DNA of 64,000 nt from contig NZ_AZFS01000059.1 of NCBI RefSeq assembly GCF_001434395.1, positions 158,541-222,540 of the forward strand. Reading direction: 5' to 3'. The notes beneath the pieces are model-generated. The model did not search any database. It saw only the letters and a program-made list of their open reading frames with translations, and had not been told where the DNA came from. Shown here piece after piece: positions 17,116 through 26,832 of the stretch (position 1 is its first letter; every line of letters starts with the position of its first letter). The stretch comes from Levilactobacillus hammesii DSM 16381. Its GTDB lineage: Bacteria > Bacillota > Bacilli > Lactobacillales > Lactobacillaceae. The position numbers and the translations under genes were made by a program.

Positions 17116-17535
17116 TTAATTGTGTCGCAGTGAATAAGTGAGGAATCCACCCAAAATAAGGGGACCAAAGAAGGTGAGGACGAGGTCCACTAGACCACGC
17201 CAATACCACTTTAAGTGGGCCTTGGGAGCGGCCTCCAATCGTGGCTCACGCTGGGGGCGATTCATTTTTTCGTAGACGGAAGCGGTTTGTTCGGCGGCGC
17301 GCTGTTTCTTTTTGCGCCGAATCGTGGGTGCCTTAACCTCCCGCTTATCTTCTAGAACGACCCATTTTGCAAACGGGAAACACAGCCAGCTGATTAAGAA
17401 ATACCAATCGGCCCCCGTCATCCCTGGCAGTAAGCGCCATTGGTTATAATTTAAATGGCCGAGTAAGGCTATCACCAGGATAAAGGCGAAACCAATTCCG
17501 GCCTGACGTAGCCAGTATGAAGCAGATAATTTCAT
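17116..17535 (-). CDS. Small hypothetical membrane protein
   Basis: 139 aa with an excellent RBS (AAAGGAG). Two N-terminal TMs (WLRQAGIGFAFILVIALLGHL and DWYFLISWLCFPFAKWVVL), a highly basic and charged cytoplasmic middle (RRKKKQRAAEQ, residues about 73-105), and a C-terminal TM (LVDLVLTFFGPLILGGFLTY). No catalytic motif; I do not recognise the family. It is divergently transcribed from greA with only 73 bp between the start codons. Confidence 0.7.
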   Translation of the reverse strand: MKLSASYWLRQAGIGFAFILVIALLGHLNYNQWRLLPGMTGADWYFLISWLCFPFAKWVVLEDKREVKAPTIRRKKKQRAAEQTASVYEKMNRPQREPRLEAAPKAHLKWYWRGLVDLVLTFFGPLILGGFLTYSLRHN

Positions 17536-17608
17536 GGGGAGAACTCCTTTTCTTTTTCACAAAAATTGGTAAAATTGGGGTAAATTCTAAGTTAACGAGG
17601 TGAAGCTT

Positions 17609-18088
17609 ATGGCAGGAGATTTTAATCCCATCACCGCTGCGGGCTACCGTGACTTGCAGAATAAGATTGCGGCACTTGAGGCTGATCGCCCAGAAAAGAT
17701 CGCCATCTTGGCGGAGGCACGGGCTCACGGTGACCTCTCCGAAAATGCCGAGTATTCCGCGGCTAAGCGGGATCTGCGGCACCTGGAGAGTCAGCTGCGG
17801 TTCTTCAACAAGCAGCTGCAATACGCCCAGGTGGTCGCCCCCAGCAAGGATGATAAAGTAGAACTCGGAAAATGGGTGACCGTTCAGTTCATGGACGATG
17901 ATGACCAAGTGAGCTACCAACTGGTGGGCACCCAGGAAGCCGACCTTGAGGCGGGCAAGATTACCCGTGTATCGCCCCTGGGCAAGGCCCTACTCGGCCA
18001 CCAACCTGGTGACACGGTGACCATTAAGGCCCCCAATACGAGCTATCAGGTCAAGCTCATTGCGGTCAGCCTCCAGCAACCCGCGTAA
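17609..18088 (+). CDS. greA: Transcription elongation factor GreA
   Basis: 159 aa from the ATG at 17609 (GAGGTG 7 nt upstream; the GTG at 17600 is within that site). The N-terminal coiled coil carries the acidic tip motif ARAHGDLSENAEYSAAK, which reaches the RNA polymerase active site to stimulate cleavage of backtracked transcripts, and the C-terminal FKBP-like domain includes the family ending PLGKALLGHQPGDTVTIKAP. Length is normal. Lactobacilli often carry two greA paralogues, so this may be the second copy. Confidence 0.92.
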   Translation: MAGDFNPITAAGYRDLQNKIAALEADRPEKIAILAEARAHGDLSENAEYSAAKRDLRHLESQLRFFNKQLQYAQVVAPSKDDKVELGKWVTVQFMDDDDQVSYQLVGTQEADLEAGKITRVSPLGKALLGHQPGDTVTIKAPNTSYQVKLIAVSLQQPA

Positions 18089-18113
18089 TATTAGCCATAT
18101 TATACCACGCCAA

Positions 18114-18157
18114 AAATACCGCTCAGGACCCGCTTAGGCCGATCCAACGCGGTATTT
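18114..18157 (+). terminator. Terminator after greA
   Basis: AAATACCGC (18114-18122)/GCGGTATTT (18149-18157), perfect 9 bp with a 26-nt loop, followed by a short T-rich tail. Confidence 0.6.
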
Positions 18158-18306
18158 GTCATTTTATATCGCTGACGTGTCAGCCATTTCGCTCCTAATC
18201 AGACCGCTAGCGACTACTCTTGCCAAACTAAAAAAATAAAACGTCCGTCGGCACACGTCTGACAACAACTAATGCCCTTTCAAAAACAGAATTATTAAAT
18301 TTCATC

Positions 18307-18335
18307 TTGACATCTCATTTAATTTTAATTATCGT
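18307..18335 (+). promoter_or_regulatory. Promoter of the branched-chain amino acid operon leader
   Basis: Consensus -35 TTGACA (18307-18312), 17-nt spacer, -10 TATCGT (18330-18335); about 50 nt before the leader-peptide start. Confidence 0.65.
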
Positions 18336-18386
18336 AGGACACATCAACTAACCGAAAACAAAACTTTTGAAAGTGAGGGACCCACC

Positions 18387-18479
18387 ATGATGAATACGAA
18401 AAAGAACACCACCATTGTAGCGTCCCTTGCTATTCAAAACGCAGCCTTATTATTAACGAAGAAGGACCCGGTCACTTGA
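18387..18479 (+). CDS. Leader peptide of the liv operon (30 aa)
   Basis: A 30-codon ORF (two adjacent ATGs) with GAGGGA upstream. Its second half carries Ile, Val and Leu codons, including three consecutive TTA Leu codons at 18447-18455, 21 nt before the stop. It lies between a consensus promoter and a set of alternative hairpins ending in an intrinsic terminator, ahead of a branched-chain amino acid transporter operon. This is the arrangement of a translation-coupled attenuator: scarcity of charged Leu-tRNA would stall the ribosome at the TTA run. The regulatory role is inference; the ORF itself has no homologue I recognise. Confidence 0.65.
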   Translation: MMNTKKNTTIVASLAIQNAALLLTKKDPVT

Positions 18480-18576
18480 CCTTGAGTTAACAACTCAAAA
18501 TTCAAGTACTGAGCCCTTCTTTCCCGTGTGGTAATGAGGGCTCGGTATCCGTGTAAGACCTCATTCACCCAGTGGA
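18474..18576 (+). promoter_or_regulatory. Candidate attenuator of the liv operon
   Basis: Competing pairings visible: ACTTGA (18474-18479, overlapping the leader stop) with TCAAGT, stacked on the perfect TTGAGTT/AACTCAA hairpin (18482-18498); TACTGAGCCCT with AGGGCTCGGTA (18507-18547); AATGAGG (about 18534-18540) with CCTCATT as a possible antiterminator; and the terminator AGACCTCAT/ATGAGGTCT followed by TTTTT (about 18559-18592). The antiterminator uses the left arm of the terminator, so the two exclude each other. Confidence 0.6.
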
Positions 18577-18592
18577 TGAGGTCTTTTTGTTA
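18559..18592 (+). terminator. Leader terminator before livJ
   Basis: AGACCTCAT, 11-nt loop, ATGAGGTCT, then TTTTT. It lies about 65 nt upstream of the livJ start codon, so it must be bypassed for operon expression. Confidence 0.8.
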
Positions 18593-18656
18593 GTCCAAAG
18601 GAGGATTGGGGAACATTTCGCTTCACCAAATTAAACGAAGAAGGCAGGTTTTACAT

Positions 18657-19853
18657 ATGATCAAATGGCACAAACACATCATCAAAATTAGCGCACTGGC
18701 AACCATCGTCTTAGCCCTCGCCGGCTGTAGCACCGCCAAGAACAACGGCAGCAGTCAGGGGAACAACCCCGGCCAGACAATCAAAATCGGGGTTAACATG
18801 GAACTCTCCGGCGCCGCTGCCGGTTACGGTCAGCAACAGAAGCAAGGGATTCAATTAGCGGTCAATAAAATCAATCAGGCTGGTGGCATCGCGGTCGGTA
18901 AGACCCATAAGAAGATTCAGCTGGTCATTCGGGACAATAAGACCTCAAACACCACCGCCGCTTCCGTTGCTGCGCAGCTGGTCAACAATGACAAGGTGGT
19001 CGCCGTGGTTGGTCCCGCCGCCACCAATGCCGGAACGGCTTCGATTCCTAATATGACCAAAGCAGCCGTCCCTTCTGTCAGTCCATCCGCTACCGATCCC
19101 GGTTATACCCTTCAGAAAAATGGTGACGTCCAAAAATACATCTTCCGCGCCTGCTTCCAAAACAATTACCAGGGCTCATCCGCGGCTAAGTTCATGACCA
19201 ACACCTTGAAGGCCAAAAACGTTGCCATCCTAACTGATAACTCCAGTGATTACGGCACCGGCTTGGCCAAGGCCTTTAAGAAAACCTATACCGGCAAAAT
19301 TGCCAGTAACCAGACCTTCCAGGAAGGCGATAAAGATTTCAATGCCATCCTGACCGCGCTTAAGCACAAGAAAATCGATGCTATTTACGCGCCGGGTTAC
19401 TACTCCGAATTAGGCCTGATCATCAAGCAAGCTCGGCAAGCCGGCATTGACGTTCCCGTTGTTGGTAGCGACGGTATGGCCGATGCCAAGCTGACTAAGA
19501 TCGCTGGCAAGTCCAATACCAACAAGGTCTACTACACGACCCCGTTCTCGACCAAGGCCGGGGAAACGAATCCCAAAGCCGCTAGCTTCTTAAAGGCTTA
19601 CCAGGCGAAGTATCACGCCACAGCACCGACTTTCTCTGCGTTGGCTTACGATTCCATCTACATGATTAAATCAGCCATTGAAAGTGAACAATCCGCCAAC
19701 TCCGTCAAAATAACCACCGGTCTGGCCAAACTCAAGGATTTCAAGGGCGTCACCGGCACGATCACGATGAATCAGAATCACAATCCCGAAAAATCCATGG
19801 TAATCGAAAAAATGACTAATGGCACTATCTCGCAGGCATATACCATCAAATAA
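18657..19853 (+). CDS. livJ: Branched-chain amino acid ABC transporter, binding lipoprotein
   Basis: 398 aa from the ATG at 18657; upstream in-frame codons from 18606 are leader. Signal peptide with lipobox LALAGC, then a LivJ-type periplasmic-binding-fold (Peripla_BP_6) domain: KIGVNMELSGAAAGYGQQQKQGIQLAVNKIN, VVGPAATNAG, VPSVSPSATDPGYT. It binds extracellular Leu/Ile/Val. First structural gene of livJHMGF. Its ribosome binding region repeats ACGAAGAAGG from the leader peptide, which could also pair with CCTTCTT in the leader. Confidence 0.92.
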   Translation: MIKWHKHIIKISALATIVLALAGCSTAKNNGSSQGNNPGQTIKIGVNMELSGAAAGYGQQQKQGIQLAVNKINQAGGIAVGKTHKKIQLVIRDNKTSNTTAASVAAQLVNNDKVVAVVGPAATNAGTASIPNMTKAAVPSVSPSATDPGYTLQKNGDVQKYIFRACFQNNYQGSSAAKFMTNTLKAKNVAILTDNSSDYGTGLAKAFKKTYTGKIASNQTFQEGDKDFNAILTALKHKKIDAIYAPGYYSELGLIIKQARQAGIDVPVVGSDGMADAKLTKIAGKSNTNKVYYTTPFSTKAGETNPKAASFLKAYQAKYHATAPTFSALAYDSIYMIKSAIESEQSANSVKITTGLAKLKDFKGVTGTITMNQNHNPEKSMVIEKMTNGTISQAYTIK

Positions 19854-19877
19854 ACCGTCTAGATTTGGAGTGATTAC

Positions 19878-20756
19878 ATGCAGACAATCGGACAACAATT
19901 AATCAATGGTCTCTCGTTGGGCAGCATCTATGCCCTGCTAGCGTTGGGCTACACCATGGTTTATGGCATCATCAAGCTCATTAACTTCGCGCACGGCGAC
20001 ATCTACATGCTCGGCGCTTTCTGGGGTTACTACGCCATCAACGGCCTACACTTCAACTTCATCCTGGCCATGCTCTCGGCAATGGTTTTCTGCGCCCTGG
20101 TCGGCGTCTTGATTGAATACTTCGCCTACCGCCCTCTCCGTAACTCCCCGAGAATCACCGCGTTGATTACGGCAATTGGGGTGTCCTTCTTACTCGAAAA
20201 TGGCATGACTTATCTCTTTTCGGCTAACGCGCGTAGTTTTCCTCAGGTGATTCGGACCGTCACCTATCACGTTGCCGGCCTACGTATCTCTAACATTCAA
20301 CTGTTAATTCTCGGAACGGCCTGCTTCCTGATGCTGCTCCTGGAGTTAATCATCAAGCGTACCAAGATGGGTAAGGCCATGCGCGCCGTTTCCGTCGATC
20401 CCCAAGCGGCCCAATTGGTCGGCATCAATCTCAACCATACCATCTCGTTCACCTTTGCTCTCGGTTCCGCTATGGCTGGTGCTGCTGGCGTCCTGATCGG
20501 CTTATACTACAACTCGATTGACCCCTTGATGGGAATGACGCCCGGCATTAAGGCCTTCGTGGCCGCCGTTATTGGTGGAATTGGCTCGGTTCCTGGTGCC
20601 TCGCTGGGGGGCTTCCTCATTGGCTTGTTGGAGACTGGCGTTCAGGCAGTCGGTCTTTCGGCATACAAGGACGCTGTGGTTTACTTTGTCCTGATCGTGA
20701 TTCTACTGGTCCTTCCAGCCGGAATCTTTGGCAAAAAGACAAAAGAAAAGGTTTAG
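19878..20756 (+). CDS. livH: Branched-chain amino acid ABC transporter permease
   Basis: 292 aa, LivH family. The N-terminus QQLINGLSLGSIYALLALGYTMVYGIIKLINFAHGD is diagnostic, followed by about eight TMs and the EAA-like loop RAVSVDPQAAQLVGINLN. It forms the channel with LivM. It lies 24 nt after livJ with GGAG as RBS. Confidence 0.92.
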   Translation: MQTIGQQLINGLSLGSIYALLALGYTMVYGIIKLINFAHGDIYMLGAFWGYYAINGLHFNFILAMLSAMVFCALVGVLIEYFAYRPLRNSPRITALITAIGVSFLLENGMTYLFSANARSFPQVIRTVTYHVAGLRISNIQLLILGTACFLMLLLELIIKRTKMGKAMRAVSVDPQAAQLVGINLNHTISFTFALGSAMAGAAGVLIGLYYNSIDPLMGMTPGIKAFVAAVIGGIGSVPGASLGGFLIGLLETGVQAVGLSAYKDAVVYFVLIVILLVLPAGIFGKKTKEKV

Positions 20757-20768
20757 GAGGCCATCAGT

Positions 20769-21728
20769 ATGAAAGCAAACTTCAAGTACAACCTCGCTTG
20801 GTTAGGCGTGATGGTTCTCGGTTTTGTGATCATTGACGCCTGTGAATTTCTAGGCATCATTAATACCTTTATCGAAAACATGCTGGTTACCATGGGAATC
20901 AACATTATTCTGGCGACCGGTTTAAACTTAATCATCGGTTTTTCTGGTCAGTTTTCACTGGGTCACGCCGGCTTTATGGCCATCGGCGCCTACGCGACTG
21001 GGATCATTACCCAAAACATCGCGACCCCGCTTGGGTTTTATCTCTCCATGGGCGTTGGCATTATTATCGCCATGATCGCCGCATTAATTGTCGGGATTCC
21101 GACCCTGCGTCTACGCGGTGATTACCTGGCGATTGCCACCATGGGGGCTGCTGAAATCATTCGGATTTTGATTAATAACTTTAAAATCACCAACGGTGCC
21201 GCCGGGCTCTTCAACATCCCGCCCCTGGTGACCTGGGTAACGGTCTACGTCCTGATGTGTCTCACGACCATCATTACCGTCAACTTTATTCATAGTCGCA
21301 ACGGACGCGCCATTATGTCAGTCCGCGAAGACGAGATTGCCGCTGAAGCCATGGGCATCAACACCACTCGTTGGAAACTCGCCGCCTTCGTCTTTGGCGC
21401 CGGAACCGCCGCCATTGGCGGGTCCCTCCATGCCGCCTACATTCAAACGATCGCCCCCGGTGACTTCAACATTATGGCATCGATCGCCATTCTGATTATC
21501 GTTGTGCTGGGAGGCGTTGGCAGCATCACGGGAACCTTCGTCGCCGCCATGGTCTTAGGGGCCCTGGATACTATCTTGCAAAACTTCGGGACACTACGCA
21601 TGATCATTTACGCACTGGCTTTGATTCTCATTATGATTTTCAAGCCCGCCGGTTTATTAGGCAATTGGGAATTTTCATTTAAGCGTCTCAGTCGACGTCT
21701 AAGAAAGGAGTCCGCCATTCATGAGTAG
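20769..21728 (+). CDS. livM: Branched-chain amino acid ABC transporter permease
   Basis: 319 aa, LivM family. Recognisable blocks: NLIIGFSGQFSLGHAGFMAIGAY near residues 57-79 and the cytoplasmic loop SVREDEIAAEAMGINTTRWKL. About eight to nine TMs. RBS AGGAGG before the ATG; it overlaps livG by 8 bp. Confidence 0.92.
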   Translation: MKANFKYNLAWLGVMVLGFVIIDACEFLGIINTFIENMLVTMGINIILATGLNLIIGFSGQFSLGHAGFMAIGAYATGIITQNIATPLGFYLSMGVGIIIAMIAALIVGIPTLRLRGDYLAIATMGAAEIIRILINNFKITNGAAGLFNIPPLVTWVTVYVLMCLTTIITVNFIHSRNGRAIMSVREDEIAAEAMGINTTRWKLAAFVFGAGTAAIGGSLHAAYIQTIAPGDFNIMASIAILIIVVLGGVGSITGTFVAAMVLGALDTILQNFGTLRMIIYALALILIMIFKPAGLLGNWEFSFKRLSRRLRKESAIHE

Positions 21729-22503
21729 TCCTCTGTTAACCGCCCAACAATTGGTCAAAAGTTTTGGTGGTCTAACCGCCGTTTCCAACGTTTCCGTACA
21801 CTTCGATCAGAATGAATTGGTCGGTCTGATTGGTCCCAATGGTGCCGGCAAAACGACCCTATTCAACCTGCTCACCGGCGTAACCCCCGTCACTTCCGGT
21901 GCCATTAGCCTGTACACCGACAACGGCGTGCAGACGCTAAATGGCAAACGTCCCGCGGAGATCGCACAAGCTGGCCTCTCACGGACCTTTCAAAACATTC
22001 GCTTATTCAAGGAACTCAGTGTCCTAGACAACGTTCGCATCGCCATGACCAATCACTATCGAGAAGGTCTCCTCACCAGCATCTTTCGAACGCCCAAGTT
22101 CTATCGAACCGAAGCAGCGATGACAGCAGCGGCCCAAAAGCTACTGGCGATATTTGACCTCACCGAGGTGGCCGATCAACCGGCTAAGAACCTGCCTTAT
22201 GGGATTCAACGCCGGTTGGAAATCGTGCGCGCACTGGCAACCAAACCCAAGATTCTGTTCTTGGATGAACCGGCTGCCGGTATGAATCCTGAAGAGACGG
22301 CCGACTTAACCCGGTTAATCCGTCAGATCCAACACGATTTTCACATCACGATTGTACTCATTGAACACGACATGTCGCTGGTGATGAACGTCGTTGAACG
22401 CCTGTATGTCCTGGAACATGGGGCCTTGCTTGCTGAGGGAACCCCCACCGAGATTCAGCAGAATCCAGCCGTTATTAAGGCCTACCTAGGAGATGAAGCT
22501 TAA
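21721..22503 (+). CDS. livG: Branched-chain amino acid ABC transporter ATP-binding protein
   Basis: 260 aa. Walker A GPNGAGKTT, the LivG-specific AGLSRTFQNIRLF, signature-region LPYGIQRRLEIVRAL, Walker B ILFLDEPAAGMNPEE and H-loop IEHDM. It pairs with LivF to drive uptake. The signature LPYGIQ is the usual LivG variant of LSGGQ. Its stop overlaps the livF start. Confidence 0.93.
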   Translation: MSSPLLTAQQLVKSFGGLTAVSNVSVHFDQNELVGLIGPNGAGKTTLFNLLTGVTPVTSGAISLYTDNGVQTLNGKRPAEIAQAGLSRTFQNIRLFKELSVLDNVRIAMTNHYREGLLTSIFRTPKFYRTEAAMTAAAQKLLAIFDLTEVADQPAKNLPYGIQRRLEIVRALATKPKILFLDEPAAGMNPEETADLTRLIRQIQHDFHITIVLIEHDMSLVMNVVERLYVLEHGALLAEGTPTEIQQNPAVIKAYLGDEA

Positions 22504-23207
22504 TGCTAGAAGTTAAAGATCTCGTCGTCAATTATGGCGCCATTCAGGCCATCAAAAAAGTAAATTTCACGATTAACACCGGTGAAATTGTCACACTAAT
22601 TGGGGCTAATGGTGCGGGAAAGTCGACCATCCTCAAAACCATTTCCGGGATTATGCGCCCGGTAAGTGGTCAAGTGATCTATTTGGATCAGCCCATTCAG
22701 ACCAAGGCTGTCCCCAAGATTGTTCGTGCCGGTATTTCTCAAGTCCCAGAAGGGCGGCATATTTTCCCTGGCCTATCCGTCCAAGAAAACCTTCAGATGG
22801 GGGCCTTTCTTCGCAAGGATCATCAAAACATCAACCAGACCTATGCGGACGTTTACCAATATTTCCCCGTTCTCAAGCAGCGCCGTCACCAAGATGCGGC
22901 CACGTTGTCTGGTGGGGAACAACAGATGCTCGCCATGGGCCGTGCCCTGATGGCCAAACCCAAGCTCATGTTGCTGGATGAACCCTCAATGGGACTGGCC
23001 CCCATCTTCATTAATGAAATTTTCGATATCATTCAAGCCATCAACGCCGCTGGAACCACCGTCCTGTTAATCGAGCAGAACGCCAACAAAGCCCTGGCGA
23101 TTGCCGATCGTGGCTATGTCCTCGCATCCGGCGAAGTCAAACTCAGTGGTACCGGTCAGGAACTCCTGGCCAACCAGGCCGTTCAACGCGCCTACTTAGG
23201 AGGTTAA
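22503..23207 (+). CDS. livF: Branched-chain amino acid ABC transporter ATP-binding protein
   Basis: 234 aa. Walker A GANGAGKST, SQVPEGRHIFPGLSVQENL typical of LivF, signature LSGGEQQMLAMGRALMA, Walker B LMLLDEPSMGLAP. Translationally coupled to livG and followed 3 nt later by a CBS-domain gene in the same operon. Confidence 0.93.
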   Translation: MLEVKDLVVNYGAIQAIKKVNFTINTGEIVTLIGANGAGKSTILKTISGIMRPVSGQVIYLDQPIQTKAVPKIVRAGISQVPEGRHIFPGLSVQENLQMGAFLRKDHQNINQTYADVYQYFPVLKQRRHQDAATLSGGEQQMLAMGRALMAKPKLMLLDEPSMGLAPIFINEIFDIIQAINAAGTTVLLIEQNANKALAIADRGYVLASGEVKLSGTGQELLANQAVQRAYLGG

Positions 23208-23209
23208 TC

Positions 23210-23833
23210 ATGAGTGTAGCAGATTATATGACAACTAAGTTAATTATCGTCAATCCCCAAACGACCGTCAGTACGGCAATTGTACTGATGAAAGAAAATC
23301 AGATTCACCGGTTACCCGTGCTGGAAGGCAACGTCCTGGTCGGCATTGTCACCCAAGGCATCATTGCCCGCGCACTCCCTTCACAAGCGACTAGCCTCTC
23401 CGTGTACGAAACCAACTACCTCTTAACCAAGACCACGGTGGCTGATATTATGGAGAAAACCGTTCGCACCGTCTCGGCCAGCGCACAATTAGAAGAAGCA
23501 ATTTTCCAAATGCGGCAACATAAAATCGGGGTCCTGCCCGTCATGCAATCGGCGCAAGTCGTTGGTATCATTACAAATAACGACATTTTGGATGCCTTTC
23601 TTAATATTTCCGGTTATGGTGAGCCCGGTGTCATTAGCCGTGTGCGGGTAACCCACGACCATCCCGGTGTTATCTTCGCTATCGGAAAGGCCTTAGCCGA
23701 ACACAACCTCAGCATCCAAACCTTAATGGTCGTCCGTGAACATCAGGAACGCGTGATTGAACTTCACATTGCCAGCGATCAAGCCACCGCTGTTAATCAA
23801 GTCTTAGTCGACGCCGGCTTCGAACTGATTTAA
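23210..23833 (+). CDS. CBS-pair plus ACT-like domain protein, AcuB-like
   Basis: 207 aa. Two CBS motifs (residues about 7-60 and 78-132: MTTKLIIVNPQTTVSTAI and IMEKTVRTVSASAQLEEAI), then an ACT-like segment with RVTHDHPGVIFAIGKALAEHNLSIQTL. CBS pairs bind adenine nucleotides and ACT domains often bind amino acids, so its place as the last gene of livJHMGF suggests a ligand sensor that adjusts transport or metabolism. That role is inferred. It is similar in layout to AcuB proteins, but acetoin genes are absent. Confidence 0.85.
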   Translation: MSVADYMTTKLIIVNPQTTVSTAIVLMKENQIHRLPVLEGNVLVGIVTQGIIARALPSQATSLSVYETNYLLTKTTVADIMEKTVRTVSASAQLEEAIFQMRQHKIGVLPVMQSAQVVGIITNNDILDAFLNISGYGEPGVISRVRVTHDHPGVIFAIGKALAEHNLSIQTLMVVREHQERVIELHIASDQATAVNQVLVDAGFELI

Positions 23834-24031
23834 CCTCCTGGTCTGACTTCCCCCAATACTACAGGAACAATTCGGATTTTGCTTGAATTTTAGTTCAAAA
23901 GCAGTAACTATCGTATCTAGTCACCAATTAGTCCTGAACTTGAACTAGTATTTTAATAATCCGTTCGGTTTTACCCCAAAGCCTTATCAGTTCCCGGCAA
24001 GTCCGAGCACCGGTAAGCTTTTCTCCAAGAC

Positions 24032-24080
24032 AAAAGAGCACCCGCATGTCCCTTTCAGGACACGCAGGTGCTCTTATTTT
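24032..24080. terminator. Bidirectional terminator between liv operon and phosphoketolase
   Basis: AAGAGCACCCGCATGTCC/GGACACGCAGGTGCTCTT with near-complete pairing, a 6-nt loop, A-run on the left and T-run on the right. It serves both converging transcripts. The rest of 23834-24115 shows no gene. Confidence 0.9.
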
Positions 24081-24115
24081 AATCAGAATTTACCACCACT
24101 TAAAGCAATCACAGA

Positions 24116-26500
24116 TTACTTCAATGGCTTCCATTGCCAAGCGTTAACTTCTGGCAAGTCAGTTCCGACTTCACGGATGTAAGCATTGTGCTTAGCAACC
24201 ATGTCGTCCATCCGTTGTGCGAAGTAGGCGCCCTTAACGGCGTATTCATCGATATCATCAACGGCTTCCTTAGCCAAGTGGTAACGGTCCAAGTGGTTCA
24301 AGACACGCATGTCAAATGGCGTGGTAATGTCACCATTTTCACGGTAGCCATGAACGTGGACGTTGTGGTTGTGACGATCGAAGAAGAGATCCTTGATCAA
24401 GCCTTCGAAACCGTGGAAGGCAAAGATAACAGGCTTGTCCGTCGTGAACAGACGGTCAAATTCGTCATCAGAGATCCCACGAGGGTCCAACTTAGGAGAA
24501 CGCAACTTCAACAGGTCAACCACGTTGATGAAGCGAATCTTCATTTCTGGGAATTCGTCATGCAACAATGAAATTGCGGCCAATGATTCCCAAGTTGGTT
24601 CAGTACCAGCAGCAGCGAAGACGATATCAGGGTCTTGACCTTGATCAGTAGATGCCCAGTCGATGTAGCCCAAACCATTGTGAACCAGGTTAGTGGCTTC
24701 ATCAATGGAGAACCATTGTGGACGTGGGTGCTTAGAGGTCACAATCAAGTTGATCTTTTCGCGACTCCGGAATGCTACGTCACCGACAGCTAACAAGGTG
24801 TTAGCATCGGCTGGCAAGTATTCACGGATAAAGGCTGGCTTCTTTTCAGCTAAGTGGGTTAACATCCCAGGATCTTGGTGGGTGTACCCGTTATGGTCTT
24901 GCTGGAAGACAGTTGACGTGTCAACGAAGTTCAAGGATGGGTAATCGTGACGCCATTCTTGTTCAGCGGCCTTACGTAACCACTTGAAGTGTTGCGTTAA
25001 CATAGAGTCCACAACCCGACCGAATGATTCGTAAGTTGCGAAGTAACCATGACGACCAGTCAGAACGTAACCTTCCAACCAACCTTCAGCTTGGTGTTCT
25101 GAAAGTTGAGAATCAATGATCCGGCCTTCGTGAGCCATGTTTTCATCATTAGGTTCTTTGATGCCTTCCATCCATTGACGCTTACCATAATCCAACGCAG
25201 CATAGAGCCGGTTAGACTTCGTTTCGTCAGGACCAAAGCCACGGAAAGTATCTGGGTTTAACTTCATGACGTCAGCCAAGTAGTTAGACCAAACCAACAT
25301 ATCTTGGGCAATCGTCTTACCATGTTCAGTCGTGTCAACGGCATACTTCTTGTAGTCAGGTAACTTCAATGGTTGTGGCTTGATCCCACCATTTGTGATA
25401 GGGTTCATTGCCATCCGTTGTTCACCCTTAGGTGCCATGTCGCGAACTTCTTGCTTAACAGAACCGTCTTCATTAAAGAGTTCTTCTGGCTTGTAAGACT
25501 TCAACCAGTTAACCAGCATGTCAGCGTGTTCCATATCACCAGCAGCAACAGGAATTGGCACTTGGTGAGCACGGAATGAGCCTTCAATTGGGTTACCATC
25601 TAAGTCAGCCTTTGGACCAGTCCAGCCCTTAGGTGAACGGAAGATGATCATTGGCCACTTAGGCAACGTTTCGTCGTTGTTTTCACGGGCGTTCTTTTGG
25701 ATAGACTTGATCTTGGAGATAACTTCATCCATGGTCTTAGCCATATCTTCGTGAACCCGCATAAAGTCAGTGTCACCCGCTTCGATTTCAACGAAGTGTG
25801 GTTCCCAACCCATACCTTCGAAGTACTTGGTTAAGTCTTCGTCAGACATCCGTGACAGGATCGTTGGGTTAGAAATCTTGAACCCGTTCATATTGATGAT
25901 TGGTAAAACAGCACCATCTTTGATTGGGTTAATGAATTTGTCTGAGAACCATGAAGCGGCCAAAGGACCAGTTTCAGATTCCCCATCACCAATTTCAACA
26001 GCGGCGATCACGTCTGGGTTATCTAAGATAGCACCAGTACCGTGTGACAGGCTGTAACCAAGTTCCCCACCTTCATGGATAGAACCTGGTGTTTCAGGTG
26101 CGGCATGAGAAGCAACCCCACCTGGGAAGGAGAATTGCTTGAATAAACGCTTCAAGCCTTCTTCATCTTGAGAAATGTTTGGATAAATTTCACTGTAGCT
26201 ACCATCAAGATATGAGTTAGAAACCATGACTTGGCCACCGTGACCTGAACCTTCAATGTAGAACATGTTCAAATCGTACTTTAAGATTGCCCGGTTTAAG
26301 TGAGCATAGATAAAGTTTTGAGAAACAATCGTCCCCCAGTGTCCAATTGGTTTGATCTTCACGTCATCAGAGGTTAACTCACGCTTCAATAATGGGTTGT
26401 CACGCAAGAATAACTGACCTACTGATAAGTAGTTTGCTGCACGCCAGTACTTGTCAACGCCTTCCAAGTAAGTCTTGGAGTCGAAGTCTGCATTTGCCAT
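24116..26500 (-). CDS. xfp: Xylulose-5-phosphate/fructose-6-phosphate phosphoketolase
   Basis: 794 aa from the ATG at 26500, where AAGGAGTG precedes [19 protein letters not shown]; the longer frame upstream covers the RBS. It splits Xu5P (and possibly F6P) with phosphate into acetyl phosphate plus GAP (or E4P). The thiamine diphosphate motif [14 protein letters not shown] and N-terminal [33 protein letters not shown] blocks are typical of the family. It is the key enzyme of the heterofermentative pathway, which supports the organism assignment. Single gene with its own promoter. Confidence 0.95.
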   Translation of the reverse strand: MANADFDSKTYLEGVDKYWRAANYLSVGQLFLRDNPLLKRELTSDDVKIKPIGHWGTIVSQNFIYAHLNRAILKYDLNMFYIEGSGHGGQVMVSNSYLDGSYSEIYPNISQDEEGLKRLFKQFSFPGGVASHAAPETPGSIHEGGELGYSLSHGTGAILDNPDVIAAVEIGDGESETGPLAASWFSDKFINPIKDGAVLPIINMNGFKISNPTILSRMSDEDLTKYFEGMGWEPHFVEIEAGDTDFMRVHEDMAKTMDEVISKIKSIQKNARENNDETLPKWPMIIFRSPKGWTGPKADLDGNPIEGSFRAHQVPIPVAAGDMEHADMLVNWLKSYKPEELFNEDGSVKQEVRDMAPKGEQRMAMNPITNGGIKPQPLKLPDYKKYAVDTTEHGKTIAQDMLVWSNYLADVMKLNPDTFRGFGPDETKSNRLYAALDYGKRQWMEGIKEPNDENMAHEGRIIDSQLSEHQAEGWLEGYVLTGRHGYFATYESFGRVVDSMLTQHFKWLRKAAEQEWRHDYPSLNFVDTSTVFQQDHNGYTHQDPGMLTHLAEKKPAFIREYLPADANTLLAVGDVAFRSREKINLIVTSKHPRPQWFSIDEATNLVHNGLGYIDWASTDQGQDPDIVFAAAGTEPTWESLAAISLLHDEFPEMKIRFINVVDLLKLRSPKLDPRGISDDEFDRLFTTDKPVIFAFHGFEGLIKDLFFDRHNHNVHVHGYRENGDITTPFDMRVLNHLDRYHLAKEAVDDIDEYAVKGAYFAQRMDDMVAKHNAYIREVGTDLPEVNAWQWKPLK

Positions 26501-26605
26501 GTAATTAACACTCCTTCTTTGAATTTGTAACTGCACAATCTAGTTGATAGAACTTAACGTAAAATTTATCTCGTAGTGACTACCGGGATGCTTTTTACAA
26601 GTCTT

Positions 26606-26633
26606 ATAATAACGCTTTTTAAATAAAAGTCAA
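26606..26633 (-). promoter_or_regulatory. Promoter of the phosphoketolase gene
   Basis: On the minus strand TTGACT, 16-nt spacer, TATTAT (complements of 26628-26633 and 26606-26611), giving a leader of about 100 nt before the ATG at 26500. A palindromic GGTATACC within ACTGGTATACC lies further upstream at 26766-26776. Confidence 0.6.
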
Positions 26634-26832
26634 CCTTTTTGAAGATTGGACCGTATCAATTAATTAAAAAGTCGAACCTCACTCATAAACGTTGGTTTGA
26701 CGCGGTTAATCGCTTATATTTCGCCAATTAGCCGCACTTGTTTCCATTAGTTTTTGCTTATTTAAGGTATACCAGTATAAGAAAACACTGCATCAATGTT
26801 CGTGTTATGCTTACACTAAAACTAGACCAAAA

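Noticed and set aside
24116-26536. Upstream extended start of phosphoketolase
   Set aside because: The extra codons include the AAGGAG ribosome binding site; the ATG at 26500 gives the normal family N-terminus.
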